Shown here: positions 19,020 through 30,722 of the stretch, one piece after another | How positions within the stretch are numbered: position 1 is the first letter of the stretch | Layout: each line of letters opens with the position of its first letter | Source: Streptomyces ipomoeae 91-03 | GTDB taxonomy: Bacteria > Actinomycetota > Actinomycetes > Streptomycetales > Streptomycetaceae | Direction of reading: 5' to 3' | Length of the DNA stretch: 64,000 nucleotides | Assembly: GCF_000317595.1 (NCBI RefSeq) | Contig: NZ_AEJC01000490.1 | Location: 1 to 64,000 of the forward strand | The notes under the pieces: generated by a model | The model's input: the letters and a program-made list of their open reading frames with translations, nothing else | Databases searched by the model: none | Told to the model about the DNA's origin: nothing | Program-made: the position numbers and the translations under genes

Positions 19020-19931
19020 GTGATCGTCGTCGCCGGTGAAGCCCTGATCGATCTGGTCCCCCAGGGTGCGGGCGCGCTCGTGGATCTGCGGCCGGCCCGT
19101 GGTGGCGGCCCCTACAACACCGCGGTCGCCCTCGGCCGCCTCGGTTCCCCCACCGCCTTCTGCTCCCGGGTGTCGTACGACGTCTACGGCGAGGCCCTCC
19201 TGGACGGGCTGCGCGAGGCGGGCGTCGACGTGACCTCCGTGCAGCGCGGCCCCGAGCCGACGACTCTCGCCGTGGCCTCGATCGGCGAGGGCGGTTCGGC
19301 CCGGTACTCCTTCTACGTCGAGGGCAGCGCCGACCGCCTGTTCGAGGCCCCCGACCGCCTCCCCGACGGCACCCGGGCGGTGTCCTTCGGCACCTGCTCG
19401 CTCGTGCTGGAGCCGGGGGCGAGCGCGTACGAGAAGCTGATGCACAGCGCCGCCGCACAGGGCGTGTTCACCGCCCTCGACCCGAACATCCGGCCGGGGC
19501 TGATCCCCGACGCGGACGCCTACCGGGCCCGCTTCAAGAGCTGGCTGCCCTCGGTGTCCCTGCTCAAGCTCTCCGAGGAGGACGCGGACTGGCTCGGCGG
19601 CACCCCGGACCAGTGGCTGGCCTCCGGCCCTTCGGCCGTGGTGATCACCCATGGCGGCGACGGCCTGACCGCCCACACCCGCGACGGCGCCGAGTACTCG
19701 GTACCGGGCGAGAGGATCGACGTCGTCGACACCATCGGCGCCGGCGACACCGTCAACGCGGCCCTCCTCCACGGTCTCGCCACCCGCAACGCCCTCTCCC
19801 CCACCACGCTCGCCGCCCTGACCTCCGACGACTGGACCCGCCTACTCCGCTTCGCCGCCCGCGCCGCCGCCATCACCTGCTCCCGCGCGGGCGCGGAGCC
19901 GCCGTACGCGGCGGAGGTGGGTGAGCTCTAG
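19020..19931 (+). CDS. PfkB-family carbohydrate kinase (fructokinase-like)
   Basis: A 303-residue ATP-dependent sugar kinase. It starts VIVVAGEALIDLVPQ, has the PfkB signature 1 region with ARGGGPYNTAVALGRLG, and the signature 2 DTIGAGDTVNAAL that holds the catalytic Asp. Fructose is the likely substrate by similarity, but ribokinase-like alternatives remain open. The GTG at 19020 is chosen for AGAAAGGA 8 bases upstream. A LacI-type operator 50 bp upstream implies induction by a sugar. A strong hairpin at 20081-20105 ends the unit. Confidence 0.92.
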   Translation: MIVVAGEALIDLVPQGAGALVDLRPARGGGPYNTAVALGRLGSPTAFCSRVSYDVYGEALLDGLREAGVDVTSVQRGPEPTTLAVASIGEGGSARYSFYVEGSADRLFEAPDRLPDGTRAVSFGTCSLVLEPGASAYEKLMHSAAAQGVFTALDPNIRPGLIPDADAYRARFKSWLPSVSLLKLSEEDADWLGGTPDQWLASGPSAVVITHGGDGLTAHTRDGAEYSVPGERIDVVDTIGAGDTVNAALLHGLATRNALSPTTLAALTSDDWTRLLRFAARAAAITCSRAGAEPPYAAEVGEL

Positions 19932-20080
19932 GCCGTCGGCCGTCCCCGCTGCGCGGCGCGCGCCGGCGCCGGAACGCCTCGCGACTGAGCCGGAACCCCA
20001 GGGCCAGGGAGCCTGATCACTCGGGCCTCTACGACTGCGGCTGCTGCAGGGCCAGGGCGGCTGATGGTGGAACGAGCGGC

Positions 20081-20105
20081 GCCCCGCGGGGAGTTCCCGC
20101 GGGGC
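20081..20105. terminator. Bidirectional hairpin terminator between pfkB and uvrA
   Basis: GCCCCGCGGG and CCCGCGGGGC form a perfect 10-bp stem with a 5-base loop. It lies between two convergent genes and can serve both. Confidence 0.85.
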
Positions 20106-20130
20106 ACCTTACTTTCACGCGCTGCTGTCG

Positions 20131-23052
<2,922 letters not shown>

Positions 23053-23107
23053 GCCGGTCCGCACCTTTCTTGAGTGAAATGACAGGAGCGGAGCCCCCGT
23101 GCTTCAC

Positions 23108-23130
23108 AGACTAGGGGGAGCCACTGACAG
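23108..23130 (-). promoter_or_regulatory. RecA-NDp/PafBC-type damage promoter of uvrA
   Basis: On the minus strand CTGTCAGTG is followed after 8 bases by TAGTCT. It matches TTGTCRGTG-N8-TANNNT except for the first base. The predicted start point leaves a leader of about 48 bases with its own ribosome binding site. Confidence 0.82.
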
Positions 23131-23239
23131 CGCCGGTCCTGTTTCCCCGTTCCACAACAATTCCGGGCCTTCCAGCATGCCCGACGCAGAACTCGACCAT
23201 ATAGCACGTGCATTCGATTTTGGGCCGCGGTTCGCCACC

Positions 23240-23268
23240 TTCACCCGAAGGGGTGGCCGAGCTAGGGT
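23240..23268 (+). promoter_or_regulatory. Sigma-70-type promoter, probably leaderless
   Basis: TTCACC and TAGGGT are separated by 17 bp. The -10 box ends 7 bases before the ATG at 23276, so the transcript should begin at the start codon, which has no good ribosome binding site. Confidence 0.65.
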
Positions 23269-23275
23269 CGGCGTC

Positions 23276-23962
23276 ATGATGGATCACGCGCGTGACCTGG
23301 TCTGTGTACGTGAAGCGACCGAGCGGCTGCTCACCGCAGCCGCCAAGTTGGACGACGCCGCCGTCGCCGAACCGTCACGGCTGCCCGGCTGGACCCGCGG
23401 TCATGTCCTGGCCCACCTCGCCCGCAACGCGGACGCCCTCGTGAACGTCCTCGCAGGGCGCCCCATGTACGCCTCCGAGGAGGCCAGGGACACCGATATC
23501 GAGCGGGACGCGCCCCGGCCCCTGGAGGTGCACCTCACCGACGTACGCGAGAGCGCGAACCGCTTCCAGGAGGCCGCCTCGGTGCCCGCCGACTGGTCGC
23601 GCACGGTGGAGTTGCGCAACGGAGTCCTCGACTCCGCGTCCCGGTTGCCGTTCCGCCGCCGGGTCGAGGTGGAGCTGCACCATGTGGACCTGGGGATCGG
23701 GTACGAGCTGGAGGACCTGCCGGAGGAGTTCGTCGAGCGGGAGATCGACTTCCTCGCCGACCGCTTCCGTGGCCATCCCGAGCTGCCGTCCACCCGTGTG
23801 ACGGACGGCACGCGCGCGTGGACCACCGGTAGCACCGCTTCCGGACCCACGGTCACGGTGACCGGGCCCGCGCCCGCGCTGCTCGGCTGGCTGGCCGGAC
23901 GCCGCGACGGGACCGGCCTCGACGTGTCGGGCGGGCCGCTGCCGGCGCTGCCCCCGCTGTGA
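23276..23962 (+). CDS. Maleylpyruvate isomerase-family mycothiol-dependent enzyme
   Basis: A 228-residue member of the DinB-like/MDMPI family, which in actinomycetes uses mycothiol as cofactor. Family features include the N-terminal LTAAAKLDDAAVAEPSRLPG, WTRGHVLAHLARNADAL with the first metal-ligand His, and RRRVEVELHHVDLGIGY with the second His pair. It is similar to maleylpyruvate isomerases, but many relatives act on other thiol-reactive substrates, so the exact reaction is open. It is divergent from uvrA. Two ATGs (23276, 23279) are equivalent. A leaderless promoter fits the first. Confidence 0.88.
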   Translation: MMDHARDLVCVREATERLLTAAAKLDDAAVAEPSRLPGWTRGHVLAHLARNADALVNVLAGRPMYASEEARDTDIERDAPRPLEVHLTDVRESANRFQEAASVPADWSRTVELRNGVLDSASRLPFRRRVEVELHHVDLGIGYELEDLPEEFVEREIDFLADRFRGHPELPSTRVTDGTRAWTTGSTASGPTVTVTGPAPALLGWLAGRRDGTGLDVSGGPLPALPPL

Positions 23963-24067
23963 CGGGCACCTGGTCGGCGGAGCGGGCAGGCCGGGCGCCG
24001 GGACTGCCCCCGCTGCGCCGCGCCCACGACCTGCTCCGCACACCCCTGGCGCCCTAGACTGACCGCC

Positions 24068-24724
24068 ATGACGTACAGCGGAGCAGTGAAGGTCGGCGGC
24101 CCTGCGGATGTGCACGAGCTGCGGGACCTGATGATCTCCAAGGTCGCGGTCGGCCCGATGGACAACAACGCCTATCTGCTGCGCTGCCGGGCCACCGACG
24201 AGCAGTTGCTGATCGACGCCGCGAACGACGCCGACACCCTGCTCACGCTGATCGGTGACGACGGGATCGCGTCCGTCGTCACCACCCATCAGCACGGCGA
24301 CCACTGGCAGGCGCTCGCCGATGTCGTGGCGGCCACCGGCGCCCGTACGTACGCGGGCCGGGACGACGCGGAGGGCATCCCGGTGCCGACCGATGTACTC
24401 GTCGACGACGGCGACACGATCCGAGTGGGGCGCGTGGAGCTCACCGCGCGCCACCTCGTGGGCCACACGCCGGGCTCGATCGTCCTGATCTACGACGACC
24501 CGCACGGCCACCCCCATGTGTTCACCGGGGACTGCCTCTTCCCGGGCGGGGTGGGCAACACCCGCAAGGATCCGAAGGCGTTCGCCAGTCTGATCCACGA
24601 CGTGGAGACGAAGATCTTCGACGTGCTCCCCGACGAGACCTGGGTCTACCCGGGCCATGGCGACGACACGACGCTCGGCGCGGAGCGCCCGCAGCTGCCG
24701 GAGTGGCACGCGCGGGGCTGGTGA
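24068..24724 (+). CDS. Metallo-beta-lactamase-fold hydrolase (glyoxalase II-like)
   Basis: A 218-residue MBL-fold enzyme with the metal motif THQHGDH (His74, His76, Asp78, His79), the later ligands in GHTPGS and FTGDCLF, and the C-terminal YPGHGDDT. The overall layout is that of hydroxyacylglutathione hydrolase-like thioester hydrolases; in actinomycetes the thiol is probably mycothiol. A TAGACT box ends 7 bases before the ATG at 24068, so this gene too may be leaderless. The preceding mycothiol-dependent enzyme makes a shared detoxification role plausible. A small hairpin follows the stop. Confidence 0.88.
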   Translation: MTYSGAVKVGGPADVHELRDLMISKVAVGPMDNNAYLLRCRATDEQLLIDAANDADTLLTLIGDDGIASVVTTHQHGDHWQALADVVAATGARTYAGRDDAEGIPVPTDVLVDDGDTIRVGRVELTARHLVGHTPGSIVLIYDDPHGHPHVFTGDCLFPGGVGNTRKDPKAFASLIHDVETKIFDVLPDETWVYPGHGDDTTLGAERPQLPEWHARGW

Positions 24725-24726
24725 AC

Positions 24727-24744
24727 GCCCCAGTGCCGTGGGGC
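24727..24744 (+). terminator. Short hairpin after the MBL-fold gene
   Basis: GCCCCA and TGGGGC form a 6-bp stem with a 6-base loop, beginning 3 bases after the stop codon. Confidence 0.5.
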
Positions 24745-25096
24745 AGTTGGCGCTTCCCCGACGGGGCGTGTGGTCGTACCTTCACGCGCCCCGTGTGAAT
24801 CGAACGCACGCGCCGGTGCCACGCGCGCGCTCCCGGCGCGCGCCCTGGCGTAGTCCACTGGTGACAGTTCCGCACGGGATGACGGCTCCCGTACGGATGG
24901 GCCGCCGGCCTCTCCGACCCCGCCCTCGGCCGGCGGCCCCGCCCACGCTCCCTGCGCGCGGGACCCGAGGTTCCCTCGCGAGCGATCTCCGGGGCCCTCG
25001 CCGGACGTTCACAGAATTGCAACACGCATTCCCAATATGCGGACAATCGCCTGCGTGACCTCGACAAACCGGACGTCGCGCTGTCAATCTCACGCC
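24745..25096. other. Promoter-bearing gap before the amino-acid importer
   Basis: No gene is supported here. A GC-rich palindromic block (GCGCGC arms, 24820-24845) may be a further hairpin. Near the right end TCGACA (25061-25066) and CAATCT (25085-25090) are 18 bp apart and end 6 bases before the ATG at 25097, a plausible leaderless promoter. Confidence 0.45.
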
Positions 25097-25990
25097 ATGC
25101 GTCTTGCCCTTCGAGCCCCGCGCCCCGTGCGCCGCGCCGTCTCCGCCGCCACCGTCGCCCTGCTCGCCACCGCCGCGGTGGGCTGCGCCCCGCAGCCGGA
25201 GGAGGACGCGTCCGCCTCGGCCTCCGCGTCCGGGGCGGCCTGCGCCAAGGGCGAGTTGGGCACGGAGGCCGCCGGGAAACTGACGATAGCCACCGACTCC
25301 CCCGCGTACGAGCCGTGGTTCAAGGACGACGACCCCAAGAACGGCGAGGGCTTCGAGTCGGCGGTCGCGTACGCCGTGGCGAAGCAACTCGGGTACGACA
25401 AGGGGGACGTCGTCTGGCAGAGCGTGCCCTTCAACAAGGCCTTCGCGCCGGGTGAGAAGACCTTCGACTTCGACATCAACCAGGTGTCCATCAGCGACGA
25501 GCGCAAGAAGGCCGTGGACTTCTCGTCGGGCTACTACGACGTGCGTCAGGCCGTCATCGCCCTGAAGGACTCCAAGGCCGCCAAGGTGAAGAGCATCGCG
25601 GACCTCAAGAATCTGCATCTGGGCGCCCAGGTCGGCACGACCAGCCTGAACTACATCGACGACGTGGTGAAGCCCACCCAGGAGCCCGCCGCGTACGCGA
25701 AGAACGACCAGGCCAAGTCCGCCCTCAAGAACGGCCAGATCGACGCGATCGTCGTCGACCTGCCGACCGCCTTCTACATCACCTCGGCCGAGGTCACGGA
25801 CGCCAGGATCGTCGGACAGTTCGAGAACCAGGGCGGTACACCGGAGCAGTTCGGTCTCGTCCTCGACAAGGGCAGCGCCCTGACGTCCTGCGTGACGGCC
25901 GCCGTGGACGCCCTGCGCGAGGACGGCACGCTGGCGAAGATCGAGCAGCAGTGGCTCTCCGACGCCGTCGACGCCCCGGTGCTCAAGTGA
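25097..25990 (+). CDS. Polar amino-acid ABC importer, binding lipoprotein
   Basis: A 297-residue family 3 solute-binding lipoprotein with lipobox LLATAAVGC (Cys30), followed by an Ala/Ser-rich linker. Family features are GKLTIATDSPAYEPWF near the N-terminus of the mature protein, FDFDINQVSISDERKK and GQIDAIVVDLPTAF. It would capture an amino acid outside the membrane and deliver it to the permease encoded next. The ligand (glutamate, glutamine, cystine or arginine) is not decidable. The stop overlaps the permease GTG (GTGA). No ribosome binding site precedes the ATG, which fits a leaderless mRNA. Confidence 0.93.
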   Translation: MRLALRAPRPVRRAVSAATVALLATAAVGCAPQPEEDASASASASGAACAKGELGTEAAGKLTIATDSPAYEPWFKDDDPKNGEGFESAVAYAVAKQLGYDKGDVVWQSVPFNKAFAPGEKTFDFDINQVSISDERKKAVDFSSGYYDVRQAVIALKDSKAAKVKSIADLKNLHLGAQVGTTSLNYIDDVVKPTQEPAAYAKNDQAKSALKNGQIDAIVVDLPTAFYITSAEVTDARIVGQFENQGGTPEQFGLVLDKGSALTSCVTAAVDALREDGTLAKIEQQWLSDAVDAPVLK

Positions 25991-26904
25991 CGGTCGTCAA
26001 GGAGCAGTCGGGCCCGGAGGGGACGGACGACAACGGGGACATGCCCCGCGCGGACGACGGATACGTCCCCTCCCGGCGGCGGCTCGACCGGGAGCGCTAC
26101 AAGCGCGCCCGGGCCCGCCGCGCCACCGGCATCGCCGCGCTGTCGACCCTGGTCACGGCCGTCGTCCTCTATGTCGTCGTGGTCAACGCACCCGGCTGGC
26201 CACGCACCAAGGAAACGTTCTTCAGCGCGGAGTACGCGCGCGAGGCGCTGCCCAAGGTCCTCGAAGGGCTCTGGCTGAACGTCCGGCTGTTGCTGGTGTG
26301 CGGCGCCGCCGTACTCGTCCTCGGCATGCTCATCGCCGTCGCGCGAACCCTGCGCGGGCCGGTGTTCTTCCCGCTGCGGGCGCTGGCCGCCGCGTACACC
26401 GACTTCTTCCGCGGACTTCCGCTGATCATCAACCTGATGATCGTGGTCCTGGGCGTCCCTGCGCTCCGGCTCCAGGGAGTGACCGTCGATCCGGTGCTGC
26501 TCGGCGGCACCGCGCTGACGCTCACGTACTCGGCGTACGTCGCCGAGGTGTTCCGCGCCGGCATCGAGTCCGTGCACCCCTCGCAGCGTGCGGCGGCGCG
26601 CTCGCTGGGCCTGACCAACCGGCAGGCACTGCGGCACGTCGTGCTCCCCCAGGCGGTACGCCGTCAGGTGCCGCCGCTCCTCAACGACCTGGTGTCGCTG
26701 CAGAAGGACACCGGCCTGGTCTCGATCGGCGGCGCGATCGACGCCGTACGCGCCGCCGACATCATCGTGGGCCGCAGCCTCAACTACACGCCGTACATCG
26801 TCGCGGGACTGGTCTTCGTCGCCCTGACCATCCCGATGACCCGCTTCACCGACTGGGTCACGGCCCGGATGGACCGACAGCGGGCCCAGGGAGGGACGCT
26901 ATGA
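25987..26904 (+). CDS. Polar amino-acid ABC importer, permease
   Basis: A 305-residue inner-membrane permease of the HisM/GltK type. A charged cytoplasmic N-terminus of about 45 residues precedes five predicted helices, beginning with IAALSTLVTAVVLYVVVV. The EAA loop for ATPase contact reads SQRAAARSLGLTNRQALRHVVLPQA. Start is GTG at 25987, overlapping the upstream stop; the end overlaps the ATPase start (ATGA). The strict coupling of all three genes points to equimolar production of one importer. Confidence 0.94.
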   Translation: MTVVKEQSGPEGTDDNGDMPRADDGYVPSRRRLDRERYKRARARRATGIAALSTLVTAVVLYVVVVNAPGWPRTKETFFSAEYAREALPKVLEGLWLNVRLLLVCGAAVLVLGMLIAVARTLRGPVFFPLRALAAAYTDFFRGLPLIINLMIVVLGVPALRLQGVTVDPVLLGGTALTLTYSAYVAEVFRAGIESVHPSQRAAARSLGLTNRQALRHVVLPQAVRRQVPPLLNDLVSLQKDTGLVSIGGAIDAVRAADIIVGRSLNYTPYIVAGLVFVALTIPMTRFTDWVTARMDRQRAQGGTL

Positions 26905-27671
26905 GCGACGCCCCCGAGGTGTCCACCGCCCCCGTGCTGCGGATGGAGTCCGTCCGCAAGACCTTCGGCGGCTCGGTCGTCCTGCGGGACGTCGACCTGG
27001 ACGTCGCCCCGCACACCGTCACCGCGCTGATCGGCGCCTCCGGGTCAGGCAAGTCGACGCTCCTGCGCTGCGCCAACCTCCTGGAGGACATCGACGACGG
27101 GGCGATCTGGCTGGACGGCGAGGAGATCACCGATCCACGCGTCGACCAGGACGCGGTACGGCGCCGTATCGGCGTGGTCTTCCAGTCGTACAACCTCTTC
27201 CCGCACATGACGGTGCTGGACAACATCACCCTCGCTCCACGCCGTGTGCACGGCGTCGCCCGCGCGGAGGCGGAGGAGCGGGCCCGTGAGCTGCTCGACC
27301 GGCTGGGGCTCGACGCCAAGGCGGGCGAGTACCCGGACCGGCTGAGCGGCGGTCAGCAGCAACGCGTCGCCATTGTCCGCGCGTTGGCCGTACGGCCCCG
27401 GCTGCTGCTCCTCGACGAGATCACCGCGGCCCTCGACCCCGAGCTCGTGGGCGAGGTCCTCACCGTCGTCCGGGACCTCAAGGAGGAGGGCATGACCATG
27501 GTCCTCGCCACGCACGAGATGGGCTTCGCGCGGGACGTCGCCGACCAGGTTTGTTTTCTGGACGGAGGGGTGGTGCTGGAACGCGGAACCGCCGAGGAGA
27601 TCTTCGGCGACCCGCAGCAGGAGCGCACACGACGCTTCCTGCGACGGATCGTGGAGGCGGGCCGCCTGTAA
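26901..27671 (+). CDS. Polar amino-acid ABC importer, ATPase
   Basis: A 256-residue ABC ATPase of the GlnQ/HisP group. Walker A GASGSGKST, Q-loop VFQSYNLFPH, signature LSGGQQQRVAIVRAL, Walker B LLLLDEITAALDPE and H-loop ATHEMGF are all intact. It powers the permease encoded upstream. The last gene of its operon, it ends 25 bp from the convergent aroQ. I see no strong terminator in that small gap. Confidence 0.95.
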   Translation: MSDAPEVSTAPVLRMESVRKTFGGSVVLRDVDLDVAPHTVTALIGASGSGKSTLLRCANLLEDIDDGAIWLDGEEITDPRVDQDAVRRRIGVVFQSYNLFPHMTVLDNITLAPRRVHGVARAEAEERARELLDRLGLDAKAGEYPDRLSGGQQQRVAIVRALAVRPRLLLLDEITAALDPELVGEVLTVVRDLKEEGMTMVLATHEMGFARDVADQVCFLDGGVVLERGTAEEIFGDPQQERTRRFLRRIVEAGRL

Positions 27672-27696
27672 GGGACGCGCGCCTGGACAACGGGGC

Positions 27697-28170
27697 TTAC
27701 GCCTCCGCTTTCCCCGTCCCCGCCAGCGCGGCGACCCGCTCGACGCCGAACACATAACCCTGCACCCCGCACCCGGCGATGACCCCGTCGGCGCGCAGCG
27801 AGACATACGAGTGGTGCCGGAAGGTCTCGCGCTTGTGGATGTTGGAGATGTGGACCTCGAGGACGGGCAGGCCGTCGCAGGTGTTGAGGGCGTCCAGAAT
27901 GGCGACGGAGGTGTGCGAGTAGGCGCCGGGGTTGATGACGATCCCGCAGTGGCTGAGGCGTGCCTCGTGGATCCAGTCGACCAGTTCGCCCTCGTGGTTG
28001 GACTGCCGGAAGTCCACCGTGCCGCCGTGCGCGGCTGCAGCCTTGGCGCACATGGCCTCGACGTCGGCGAGCGTGTCGGACCCGTAGATCTCGGGCTGCC
28101 GCTGGCCCAGGAGGTTCAGGTTGGGGCCGTTGAGGATCATGATCGGGGCGTTGGCGAGGGTGCGGGGCAC
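27697..28170 (-). CDS. aroQ: Type II 3-dehydroquinate dehydratase
   Basis: AroQ catalyses the third step of the shikimate pathway, 3-dehydroquinate to 3-dehydroshikimate, and may also serve quinate catabolism. The 157-residue size is typical of the dodecameric type II enzyme. Motifs are [13 protein letters not shown], the catalytic Tyr in [14 protein letters not shown] and [11 protein letters not shown] with the catalytic His. The GTG at 28170 has CGGAGGAA just upstream. It stops with TAA. It is divergent from the S66 peptidase gene. Confidence 0.96.
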   Translation of the reverse strand: MPRTLANAPIMILNGPNLNLLGQRQPEIYGSDTLADVEAMCAKAAAAHGGTVDFRQSNHEGELVDWIHEARLSHCGIVINPGAYSHTSVAILDALNTCDGLPVLEVHISNIHKRETFRHHSYVSLRADGVIAGCGVQGYVFGVERVAALAGTGKAEA

Positions 28171-28271
28171 GGTTCCTCCGGTCCGTTCGGGGTGGGCGGC
28201 CCGTCGGGACCGCTGCTCGGACCCGGTTTATCACGGTGAAACGGCGGGGCGAGAGGCCGTAGCCTCCCCGC

Positions 28272-29318
28272 ATGACCACGCCCTCGTACCCTCCGAAGCC
28301 CGTACCCGGTGACCGTGTGGCCGTCATCTCGCCCTCGGCCGGTCTGCCCGAGCTCTTCCCTCGCCCCTACGAACTCGGTCTGAAGCGACTGCGCGAGGAG
28401 TACGGCCTCGAACCGGTCGAGTACCCGACGACCCGGAAGATGGGCACGACGCCGAGGGAGCGGGCCGACGACATCCACGCGGCCTTCGCCGACCCGGACA
28501 TCAAGGCGGTGTTCTCCTCCATCGGCGGCGACGACCAGATCACCGTGCTGCCGCTGCTCGACCCTGCGTTGCTGCGTGCCGACCCCAAGCCGTTCTTCGG
28601 CCTGAGCGACAACACCAATCTGCTGGCGTTCCTGTACAACGCCGGCGTCGTCGGCTACCACGGCGGAACGGTGATGACCGCGCTGGGCAGGCCCGGTGCC
28701 ATGAACCCCATGACAGCCGACTCCCTGCGCGCGGCGCTGTTCGCCTCGCGGCCGTACGAGCTGAGGCCCGTCGACCGCTTCAACGACATCGAGCGTGACT
28801 GGGCCGACCCCACGACCTTCGACGCGGAGCCGGAGACACGGCCCGGCGCCGGGTGGATCTGGGTGAACCCCGACCGGGTCGTGGAAGGCCGCAGTTGGGG
28901 CGGCTGTCTCGAAATCGTCGGCCGGCTGCTGATGGCCGACCGCGAGGTGCCGCGCGACCTGTCCGTCCTCGATGGCGGAGTGCTCTTCCTGGAGACCTCG
29001 GAGGAACTGCCGAGCGCCACGGAGGTCTTCCGCACCCTGCGGAACATGGGCGAGCGCGGGCTGCTCCAGCGCTTCTCCGCGCTCCTGATGGCCCGCCCCA
29101 AGACATGGTCCTTCGAACGGCCCAACACCCCTGAGGAGGGCGCGCGTTACGCGGCCGAACAGCGGGAGGCCGTGCTGCGCGCGATGCGGGTGTACGCCCC
29201 CGACGCCACGATCGTCTTCGACGTGGACTTCGGGCACACCGATCCCCAGGTCGTCATTCCCTATGGAGGCGTGATCCGGGTGGACGGTCCCGCCCGGCGC
29301 GTCACAGTGACCTACTGA
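28272..29318 (+). CDS. S66-family peptidase (LD-carboxypeptidase/MccF-like)
   Basis: A 348-residue serine peptidase of family S66. The catalytic triad is visible as Ser112 in GLSDNTNL, Glu214 in GGCLE and His322 in DFGHTDP. The family contains LD-carboxypeptidases that trim muropeptides and MccF enzymes that cleave microcin-C-like aminoacyl-nucleotide antibiotics. The length and the GGCLE/DFGHTDP pattern look nearer to the MccF branch, but this needs a tree. A TAGCCT box ends 6 bases before the ATG, again suggesting a leaderless start. The next gene is an MHS transporter, 90 bp on. Confidence 0.88.
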   Translation: MTTPSYPPKPVPGDRVAVISPSAGLPELFPRPYELGLKRLREEYGLEPVEYPTTRKMGTTPRERADDIHAAFADPDIKAVFSSIGGDDQITVLPLLDPALLRADPKPFFGLSDNTNLLAFLYNAGVVGYHGGTVMTALGRPGAMNPMTADSLRAALFASRPYELRPVDRFNDIERDWADPTTFDAEPETRPGAGWIWVNPDRVVEGRSWGGCLEIVGRLLMADREVPRDLSVLDGGVLFLETSEELPSATEVFRTLRNMGERGLLQRFSALLMARPKTWSFERPNTPEEGARYAAEQREAVLRAMRVYAPDATIVFDVDFGHTDPQVVIPYGGVIRVDGPARRVTVTY

Positions 29319-29408
29319 GGCGCGTTGACGCCTCCTGGGACACATTGGCGTCGAACGTGCCTCCGCACGCCCCCGTAACCACCGGTCACTGTGGGTAGTT
29401 GAAGCGGC

Positions 29409-30719
29409 ATGCACAGTGCACGCACCGTAAGACCGCCCTCCATGCTGCGGCTCGCCGCCGCCTCGCTCGTCGGGACGGCCATCGAGTTCTACGACTTCTT
29501 CGTCTACGGGACGGCGGCGGCCCTCGTCCTGGGCCCGCTGTTCTTCCCGACGTTCTCGCCCCTGGCGGGAACCCTCGCGGCCTTCGCGACCTTCGGGGTC
29601 GGGTTCGTGGCAAGACCGTTGGGCTCGGTGCTGTTCGGGCACATCGGGGACCGGCACGGGCGGCGGCCGGTCCTCGTCGCCTCACTGCTGATGACCGGCG
29701 GCGCGACCGTGGCCGTCGGCTGCGTCCCCACGTTCGACTCGATCGGGGTGACCGCGCCCTTCCTCCTGCTCGTGCTGCGCTTTCTGCAAGGGCTGGGGCT
29801 CGGCGGGGAGTGGGGCGGGGCGGTGCTGCTGACGGCGGAGCACGCGCCGGCCGAGCGACGAGGACTGTGGTCGAGCTTCCCCCAGGTGGGGCCGGCGGTG
29901 GGGTTCCTGCTGGCCAACGGGGTGATGCTGGCGCTGTCGGCGAGTCTGACGGAGGCGCAGTTCACCGCCTGGGGCTGGCGGGTGCCGTTCTGGACGGCGG
30001 GAGTGCTCGCCCTGGCCGGGCTATGGCTGCGCTCATCGCTCACGGAGAGTCCGCAGTTCCTCGTCCTCGACGACCACGCGCGCGTGCCGCTCGTCGAGGT
30101 GATGCGCGACCACTGGCGCCTCGTCCTGCTGACCGCCGGAGCCCTCGCGATCGGGTACGCGGTGTTCTACTCGGTGACGACCTGGTCCCTCGCCTACGGC
30201 ACCGAGCGGCTCGGCGTCAGCCGTACCGTCATGCTGATCTGCATCATGGGCGCCGTGGTGGTGAAGGGCGCCCTCACACCGCTGGTGGCGGTGCTCGGCG
30301 ACCGGTACGGGCGGCGCCCGATGTGCCTGATCGGCTGCGGTGTCACCGTGCTGTGGATGTTCCCCATGGTCGCGTTGCTGGCGACCGGTCAGCCCCTGCT
30401 GATCTTCTTCGGCTTCCTGGTGGCGATGCTCGCGTTCGTCACGATGTTCGCCGTCATCGCCGCGTACCTACCGGAGCTGTACGAGCCCCGGGTGCGCTGC
30501 ACGGGGGCCGCGGTGGGCTACAACCTCGGGGGCGTGCTCGGCGGTGCCCTGACCCCGATCGTGGCCACCACCGTGGCCCAGGGCGGACGGGTGCCGTGGG
30601 GCGTGGGCGCGTACCTGACGGGAATCGCGCTGCTGAGCCTTGGCTGCTTCGCGCTGCTGCCGGAGACCCGCCCGGTGCCCGCCGTCACGGCCGAGGCGGC
30701 GGAGGCCACGACGGGGTGA
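29409..30719 (+). CDS. MHS-family MFS transporter
   Basis: A 436-residue twelve-helix transporter of the metabolite:proton symporter branch (shikimate, alpha-ketoglutarate, proline betaine). Family motifs are GTAIEFYDFFVYG at helix 1, GDRHGRRPVL in loop 2-3, RFLQGLGLGGEWGG and the second-half repeat GDRYGRRP. Substrate is unknown; the nearby aroQ makes an aromatic precursor such as shikimate or quinate worth testing (inference only). Start ATG at 29409; no clear ribosome binding site precedes it. Confidence 0.9.
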   Translation: MHSARTVRPPSMLRLAAASLVGTAIEFYDFFVYGTAAALVLGPLFFPTFSPLAGTLAAFATFGVGFVARPLGSVLFGHIGDRHGRRPVLVASLLMTGGATVAVGCVPTFDSIGVTAPFLLLVLRFLQGLGLGGEWGGAVLLTAEHAPAERRGLWSSFPQVGPAVGFLLANGVMLALSASLTEAQFTAWGWRVPFWTAGVLALAGLWLRSSLTESPQFLVLDDHARVPLVEVMRDHWRLVLLTAGALAIGYAVFYSVTTWSLAYGTERLGVSRTVMLICIMGAVVVKGALTPLVAVLGDRYGRRPMCLIGCGVTVLWMFPMVALLATGQPLLIFFGFLVAMLAFVTMFAVIAAYLPELYEPRVRCTGAAVGYNLGGVLGGALTPIVATTVAQGGRVPWGVGAYLTGIALLSLGCFALLPETRPVPAVTAEAAEATTG

Positions 30720-30722
30720 GCG

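Noticed and set aside
23053-23064. uvrA start at GTG 23064
   Set aside because: It would overlap the AAGAAAGG ribosome binding site; GTG 23052 fits spacing and homologues.
24790-24880. tRNA-like stretch (GTAGTCCACTGG and GAATCGAAC)
   Set aside because: No consistent cloverleaf, anticodon stem or T-loop in either orientation.
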